From NCBI GenBank assembly GCA_937912025.1, contig CALDOZ010000031.1, positions 1 to 20,152 on the forward strand: a stretch of 20,152 nt of DNA. The letters are read 5' to 3'. The translations under genes were made by a program, and so were the position numbers. Shown here in pieces: positions 15,846-20,152 of this stretch; position 1 is the first letter of the stretch, and the number at the start of each line of letters is the position of its first letter. The stretch comes from an uncultured Clostridia bacterium (lineage in GTDB: Bacteria > Bacillota > Clostridia > Christensenellales > Borkfalkiaceae). The notes beneath the pieces were generated by a model. It was not told the DNA's origin. It saw only the letters and a list, made by a program, of their open reading frames with translations, and did not search any database.

Positions 15846-16340
15846 TTATTTTATAGCGAAAATCGAACCCATTCTACTCGTTTGAGAGTGAGTTAAGGCA
15901 ATAGCAAGCGCATCCGCAGCATCGTCAGGGCGTGGAATTTTAGTAAGATTAAGCATAAGTTTAGTCATTTCCTGTATTTGATGCTTATCTGCCCTACCAT
16001 AACCAGTTAACGCTTGTTTTATTTGAAGCGGAGTATACTCAAATAGTTTTCCGCATTCTTTAACGGCAGTTAAAAGTATTACGCCCCTTGCCTGAGCAAC
16101 GTTAATTGCAGTAGTTACGTTGTTATTGAAAAACAATTCTTCAAGCGCAACTTCGTCGGGTTTGAATTTACTTATAATACATTTTAAATCTTCTTCAATA
16201 ACTTTTAAGCGGTCAGGTAGTTTATCGTCTTTAGAAGTAAGAATAGTTCCGTACGAAACGACTTTAGCCTTACCGTTTATATAATCGATAACACCCCAAC
16301 CGACCGTTGCAAGTCCAGGGTCTATACCTAAAATTCTCAC
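15846..16340 (-). CDS. ruvC: Crossover junction endodeoxyribonuclease RuvC
   Basis: RuvC is the dimeric nuclease that resolves Holliday junctions. The 164-residue protein is normal length and keeps all four acidic catalytic residues: D7 in ILGIDPGLATVGWG, E67 in VALEELFF, and D140 and D143 in PRPDDAADALA. NVAQARGVILL and QIKQALTGYGRADKHQI are further family signatures. The start codon is GTG, preceded by GGGGT. It heads the ruvC-ruvA-ruvB-queA transcript from a good promoter about 35 bases upstream. RuvC rather than RecU as resolvase argues against a typical Bacilli host. Confidence 0.96.
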   Translation of the reverse strand: MRILGIDPGLATVGWGVIDYINGKAKVVSYGTILTSKDDKLPDRLKVIEEDLKCIISKFKPDEVALEELFFNNNVTTAINVAQARGVILLTAVKECGKLFEYTPLQIKQALTGYGRADKHQIQEMTKLMLNLTKIPRPDDAADALAIALTHSQTSRMGSIFAIK

Positions 16341-16370
16341 AAAACTACCCCACTATAAAATACTATATAC

Positions 16371-16399
16371 ATTTTAATACATATCTTAAAAATAGTCAA
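16371..16399 (-). promoter_or_regulatory. Promoter for the ruvC-ruvA-ruvB-queA operon
   Basis: TTGACT (-35, 16394-16399) and TAAAAT (-10, 16371-16376) are separated by exactly 17 bases on the minus strand, about 30 bases before the ruvC GTG. I see no LexA/SOS-box palindrome overlapping it. Confidence 0.75.
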
Positions 16400-16484
16400 G
16401 ATAAAGAGTATTATCTTTACATATTTAACTGATATTAAATTTTAATTACACAGCGGAATAATTATATTTTTAATACTCAGCTAA

Positions 16485-16528
16485 ACAAAAAAGAAAAAAG
16501 AGTTTTGCATTTTTACAAAACTCTTTTA
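16485..16528 (-). terminator. Intrinsic terminator after the DAK2 gene
   Basis: AAAAGAGTTTTG and CAAAACTCTTTT form a perfect 12-bp stem with an eight-base loop on the minus strand, followed by TTCTTTTTT. It starts only about five bases after the stop codon. Confidence 0.9.
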
Positions 16529-16532
16529 TATT

Positions 16533-18167
16533 TTATTCAAGCGATGCTAAGAAACTGTAAATATCTTGACCGCCTTCGTATTCGATAAGTTCAAGGTCAG
16601 GATATTTTTCTTCTACTGCGTTACGGAAACGATTTTTTTCATTGTCTGAAAGGTTTTTACCATAAAATACCGTTAAAATTTCTTTCTCGTCGATATCTTC
16701 GGTATTAGCGAACGCATCCATTAAAACGTTAACTTTGGTGTATCCTGCCGAAACGAGTTTGCCGTCTGAAATACACATAAACTCGTCTTTTTTAACAGCA
16801 ACACCGTTAACGATAGCGTCACGAACGGCGTAAGTTACTTCGTAACTTTTAACTCCGCTAATAACCGCTTTAATATCTGAAATAAGATCGTCAAACGCTT
16901 CACAGTCTGAAATAACGCTAAGCGCGCAATAACCTTGTTGCATAGTTTTTGTAGGAATAACGGTAACTTTAGCCTTGTTATAAAGTTCAGCCGCTTGTTC
17001 CGCCGCTAAAATAATATTACCGTTGTTAGGTAAAACTATTATGTTTTCAGCGTTAATGGTATCAAAAACTTTAATAAAATCGCCAGCCGCCGGGTTACCA
17101 GTTTGACCGCCGTTTACTACACCGTCCGCGCCTAATTCTTTAAATAAATTTACAAGACCTTCACCGTTAGCAACGGTAACGACTGCGATATGTTTTTTCT
17201 CTTCATTTTTAGAGCCAATACTCTCTTCGTGTTGAAGAGTCATATTCTCAATTTTAATATGTAAGAACTCGCCGTATTTTTGCATAGCGTTTAATACCGC
17301 GCCAGGCGTTAAAATATGAACGTGAACTTTAACGATATCACCGTCAACGTAAGTAACGATAGAATCACCGCCAAGCGCTTTAAGTTCTTCACGAATAACG
17401 TCAACGTTAAAACCGTCTATTTCAACTTTTATAGTTTGTAAACGAATTATAAGTTCGGTGCAGTAACCATAAGTCATAACGCTATCACGAGTAAACGCTG
17501 AAAAATCAAGTTCTTTTTCAGGTTCGTGAACGTCGTCAACGGTAACGACTATTTCTTCGCCGGTAAACGCTTTATATGCGCCTTCAATAATTCTTAAGTA
17601 ACCAGCGCCACCACTATCAACAACACCTGCGTCTTTAAGTTGAGGAAGAATTTCTTTAGTTTTAACAAGCGTTCTCGACGCTTGCTCAATATGTAATTTT
17701 AAAAACTCTTCAATAGTAGTTTCTTCATTAACGTTTCTAACCGCATATTCCGTTGCTTCTCTAAATACCGTTAAAATAGTTCCTTCAACAGGACGTTCAA
17801 CCGCCGAATACGAATACTTAACGCCTTCTTCAAAAGCGTGAGCAAAATCAACGACGCTAACTTCCGTAAGACCGTTTACGCCTACGCTAACGCCTTTAAA
17901 TATTTGAGATAAGATTACGCCCGAGTTTCCACGCGCCGAAAGTAACGCGCCGTGAACGAATTCTTCCATAAGTTCACTAACGGTACTAAAATCTTTATTC
18001 TTAATTTTAGCAACACCGCCTTCTATAGTTTTACACATATTAAGACCGGTATCTCCGTCAGGAACAGGGAAAACGTTTAATTCATTAATTTCCGCAGCAT
18101 TATTTTTAAGGTTTGCCGCGCCACCTAATAGCATACTTTTTAATACTGTAACGTTTAAGGTATTCAA
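16533..18167 (-). CDS. fakA: DAK2 domain-containing protein, FakA/YloV family
   Basis: FakA is the ATP-binding kinase subunit that, with a FakB carrier, phosphorylates free fatty acids so they can enter phospholipids in Gram-positive bacteria. The 544-residue length matches (S. aureus FakA is about 548). The N-terminal DAK2 nucleotide-binding domain has NVFPVPDGDTGLNM (31-44), whose Asp residues hold Mg-ATP, and SARGNSGVILSQIF (77-90). PQLKDAGVVDSGGAGYL marks the end of the DAK2 domain; the middle and C-terminal YloV domains follow, with VVNGGQTGNPA and LPNNGNIILAA. The usual Bacillota neighbour, an Asp23/Gls24 gene, is absent and no FakB (DegV-like) gene is in the window, so the role is inferred from family only. 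It stands alone between a promoter and a terminator with a leader of about 160 bases. The RBS (GCGGAAAG) is weak. Confidence 0.85.
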   Translation of the reverse strand: MNTLNVTVLKSMLLGGAANLKNNAAEINELNVFPVPDGDTGLNMCKTIEGGVAKIKNKDFSTVSELMEEFVHGALLSARGNSGVILSQIFKGVSVGVNGLTEVSVVDFAHAFEEGVKYSYSAVERPVEGTILTVFREATEYAVRNVNEETTIEEFLKLHIEQASRTLVKTKEILPQLKDAGVVDSGGAGYLRIIEGAYKAFTGEEIVVTVDDVHEPEKELDFSAFTRDSVMTYGYCTELIIRLQTIKVEIDGFNVDVIREELKALGGDSIVTYVDGDIVKVHVHILTPGAVLNAMQKYGEFLHIKIENMTLQHEESIGSKNEEKKHIAVVTVANGEGLVNLFKELGADGVVNGGQTGNPAAGDFIKVFDTINAENIIVLPNNGNIILAAEQAAELYNKAKVTVIPTKTMQQGYCALSVISDCEAFDDLISDIKAVISGVKSYEVTYAVRDAIVNGVAVKKDEFMCISDGKLVSAGYTKVNVLMDAFANTEDIDEKEILTVFYGKNLSDNEKNRFRNAVEEKYPDLELIEYEGGQDIYSFLASLE

Positions 18168-18332
18168 AATACTTTCCGCCTTTTGTATAAATTTTATGAT
18201 TATCGTATAATTTTTATAATTGTAATAACACTAACCCTTTCATTAGCATATATAATCATCAATAGCATACCTAAGAAAAGTTAAGTTTAGGTAAAATTAT
18301 AAAATTCATTTAAATTATACATAACCTCATAC

Positions 18333-18361
18333 ATTATATATTATAATCTAAAGTATTGCAA
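18333..18361 (-). promoter_or_regulatory. Promoter for the DAK2 gene, with long leader
   Basis: TTGCAA (-35, 18356-18361) and TATAAT (-10, 18333-18338) are spaced by exactly 17 bases on the minus strand. The start codon is at 18165-18167, leaving a leader of about 160 bases. That leader contains one 7-bp hairpin (TACCTAA / TTAGGTA, 18268-18293) and no riboswitch I recognise. Confidence 0.7.
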
Positions 18362-18462
18362 GCATTTTTCACAGAATATACACTTAACGCCACATTTTAG
18401 ACAGTTTTAGTAGTATTTTTATTGTTTTTTAGTCAATTTTTAATTATACCCCGTATTGTTAG

Positions 18463-18506
18463 TAAAAATTAACGCTAAGCGTTTACTATAAAATACGCTT
18501 AGCGTT
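18463..18506 (-). terminator. Intrinsic terminator after the protease gene
   Basis: AACGCTAAGCGT and ACGCTTAGCGTT form a perfect 12-bp stem with a 12-base loop, followed on the minus strand by AATTTTTAC. It lies about 17 bases past the stop codon. Confidence 0.85.
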
Positions 18507-18522
18507 TGCACTATATATTTAA

Positions 18523-19710
18523 TTAAGGATTATAAACGTATTGCGGTATAACGACATTCACCGTTTTACTTTCAAGCGCGTTAGCGCTATCTTTAACGGT
18601 AAAAGTAATAGTTTGTCCTGCGGTAAACTCTATCGACGCTATAAAGTTAACGAGCGAAGAAGCGGTAGTAACGTCAAGAGATTTTTCTTGATATTTTACT
18701 GAAGTAATAACGTTTCCTACCGATAAGTTTTCGCTATATACGCTATCTTCGTCAACGTACGCTAAAGCCGTGTAGTATATATTATTAGCGGTTTTTGTTG
18801 TAAAGAACATATCGTATCCCGTAGTGTCAACCGCCCAAAAAACGTTAGTTACGTCGGCAACTGTTATTTTTGCTCTACCGACAACGTAACCATAGTTTTC
18901 GTTATTAGTATGATAAGTTGATAAAAGACCGTTTGCAATTTCCATAGCGTAATTTGCTGGAATAGCAAAATTTAGACCTTCAACACTACCAGAATAACCA
19001 GCGTTTACTATACCGACGAGTTGCCCGCTAACAGAGTACAACGCGCCACCGCTGTTTCCAGAATTTATTGCGCAGTCAGTTTGAATTAAGGTCATTTTTT
19101 TACCTTCAACCGTTATTGGTCTATCAACTGAACTTATTATTCCACGAGTTACAGTTCCACCAAGCGTTCCAAGCGGATTACCAATAGCCACAACTTCTTC
19201 GCCAACTTTAACGTAGTCTTCCCCGTCTTCACTAGCGCGAATTGTGCACGCCGAAAGGTTTGCATCTTCAAAATTATTAACGTCGGAAGACATGGCAATA
19301 ACGGCAATATCACTTTGCGCATCTCCACCAATTAAATGCGCTTTAAACTCTCTACCCTCAATATCTTTAACGCTTAATTGAGTTCCGCCCTCAATAACGT
19401 GATGGCACGTTAAAACGTAGTACGTTTTTACATTTTCACTATCCGTAGCAATAGAGTAAACTACACCGCTACCCGCGCTTTTACCGCTTTTTGTAGTAGC
19501 GTAAACTTCAACGACTGACGGGCGAACGTAATCGAGAATTTCAACGAGCGGAGCGTTATTTTCGGAAGCGGTTTGAGTTGATACGTTTATAGTTGTATTA
19601 ACGTTTTTTACTTTGGTAATATTTTCACCAACGTCTACGTTACACGACGCTAACGTAAACAAAAAGCATACCGATAAAATTAAAGGAATTATTTTTTCAA
19701 TAAATTTCAT
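18523..19710 (-). CDS. Secreted trypsin-like serine protease lipoprotein (HtrA/DegP-like)
   Basis: The 395-residue protein begins with a lipoprotein signal peptide: MKFIEK, a hydrophobic core and a lipobox LASC with the acylated Cys at 23. A flexible Thr/Ser/Asn linker runs to about 52. The chymotrypsin-fold domain (about 55-260) has the full HtrA-type triad: H104 in LTCHHVIEG, D134 in AQSDIAVIAM and S220 in NSGNSGGAL, plus the VAIGNPLG segment. The C-terminal 130 residues sit where HtrA has a PDZ domain, and a stretch around 325-355 (LSVGNVITSVKYQEKSLDVT) resembles the PDZ core, but the domain is divergent and lacks a clear GLGF-type loop. Probably an outer-face quality-control protease. It is monocistronic, with promoter, AGGAG RBS and terminator. 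It differs from HtrA/DegP in being lipid-anchored rather than having a transmembrane anchor. Confidence 0.85.
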   Translation of the reverse strand: MKFIEKIIPLILSVCFLFTLASCNVDVGENITKVKNVNTTINVSTQTASENNAPLVEILDYVRPSVVEVYATTKSGKSAGSGVVYSIATDSENVKTYYVLTCHHVIEGGTQLSVKDIEGREFKAHLIGGDAQSDIAVIAMSSDVNNFEDANLSACTIRASEDGEDYVKVGEEVVAIGNPLGTLGGTVTRGIISSVDRPITVEGKKMTLIQTDCAINSGNSGGALYSVSGQLVGIVNAGYSGSVEGLNFAIPANYAMEIANGLLSTYHTNNENYGYVVGRAKITVADVTNVFWAVDTTGYDMFFTTKTANNIYYTALAYVDEDSVYSENLSVGNVITSVKYQEKSLDVTTASSLVNFIASIEFTAGQTITFTVKDSANALESKTVNVVIPQYVYNP

Positions 19711-19728
19711 AGCATTCTCCTTAAAAAT

Positions 19729-19756
19729 ATTATAGCCGTTTTTTAAAAAAAATCAA
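19729..19756 (-). promoter_or_regulatory. Promoter for the protease gene
   Basis: TTGATT (-35, 19751-19756) and TATAAT (-10, 19729-19734) are separated by 16 bases made mostly of a T run then an A run on the minus strand, a short distance before the RBS. No CssR- or CtsR-like operator is evident. Confidence 0.6.
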
Positions 19757-19921
19757 TGCAATTTTTGTGAAATACAAATGAAATATATTTAATTTTTAAT
19801 TAAATAATTAAAAATTTTTTATTTAATATAAACGCATTATTATTTAAAGTAGACAAAATTGAATAATATATAATAAAAACAATAAATTTATTAGTTAATT
19901 TATAATTTTCAATAATACACC

Positions 19922-19969
19922 ACTATCGAAATCGGACATTTTTTTAAAAATATGTCCGATTTCGATAGT
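19922..19969. repeat. Long perfect palindrome with 18-bp arms
   Basis: ACTATCGAAATCGGACAT at 19922-19939 is the exact reverse complement of 19952-19969, around a 12-base spacer TTTTTTAAAAAT. Neither strand has a T tract after it, so it is not a standard terminator. It lies in a gene-free AT-rich stretch (19757-20152) in which I find no ORF, RNA gene or other signal. Confidence 0.85.
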
Positions 19970-20091
19970 CCTTTACGGTTTATTGTTGTGTTTTGCTTGC
20001 GTTTTTATATATTTTTAAACTATGATTGACCTTCTTGGTTATCGAAGTATTGAATCTAAGCAGTAACGATGTATTGCGATGTAAATATGCC

Positions 20092-20124
20092 TTTAAAGTT
20101 TAATATTGTGCGTTTTTAAAGGTT
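20092..20124. repeat. Inverted repeat at right edge resembling the rpsO-pnp element end
   Basis: CCTTTAAA and TTTAAAGG are inverted around a 17-base loop. The right arm and its flank, TAATATTGTGCGTTTTTAAAGG, resemble 992-1013 next to the rpsO-pnp inverted repeat (about 25 of 32 positions over the longer stretch). It may be the edge of another copy continuing past the window. Confidence 0.35.
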
Positions 20125-20152
20125 TTGAAATGATTTTTTGCTTTTATATAAC

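Noticed and set aside
16371..16480. SOS operator in front of ruvC
   Set aside because: I found no GAAC-N4-GTTC-like palindrome near the promoter.

Overview
The window reads as chromosome of a low-GC Bacillota bacterium, most likely a member of Clostridia. Three things suggest this. There is a separate RuvC resolvase, which most Bacilli lack because they use RecU. There is a HemZ-type radical SAM protein beside a Rel stringent factor. The gene string ruvC-ruvA-ruvB-queA-tgt-yajC-(small membrane protein)-secD-secF-recJ-rel-(metallo-hydrolase)-hemZ is a familiar clostridial arrangement. I cannot name a genus from sequence alone. Every convincing chromosomal gene is on the minus strand, so the biological reading order runs from right to left.

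Layout, right to left. The right edge (19757-20152) is AT-rich and gene-free except for a long perfect palindrome. Next come a secreted lipoprotein of the trypsin/HtrA type (18523-19710) and a FakA/YloV-like DAK2 protein (16533-18167), each with its own promoter and terminator. A promoter at 16371-16399 starts ruvC-ruvA-ruvB-queA, and tgt follows after 166 bases: Holliday-junction processing followed by the last steps of queuosine tRNA modification. A new promoter drives yajC, followed by a four-helix membrane protein whose ribosome binding site lies inside the yajC terminator hairpin. After another terminator and a strong promoter come secD and secF, which complete the Sec accessory complex with YajC. 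Their terminator at 8148-8168 separates them from recJ-rel-MBL hydrolase-hemZ, a tightly packed set for DNA repair, stringent response and presumed radical SAM chemistry. rpsO then has its own promoter, and pnp follows as expected.

The left end is abnormal. The pnp reading frame is intact for about 207 residues and then stops matching PNPase at about 283-300. From there to base 1 the other strand carries a phage tail/host-specificity-like coding sequence pointing toward pnp. The two share an ambiguous repetitive overlap at the join. This is either a rearrangement or, more probably, a chimeric assembly.

No CRISPR array, transposase, tRNA, rRNA or toxin-antitoxin pair is visible. Apart from the left edge the window is ordinary housekeeping DNA. 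I found no convincing undescribed system. The points worth a second look are a 127-base nested inverted repeat between rpsO and pnp, an RBS overlapping a terminator, an 18-bp perfect palindrome near the right edge, and an Asp-to-Ala change in the SecF transmembrane motif.
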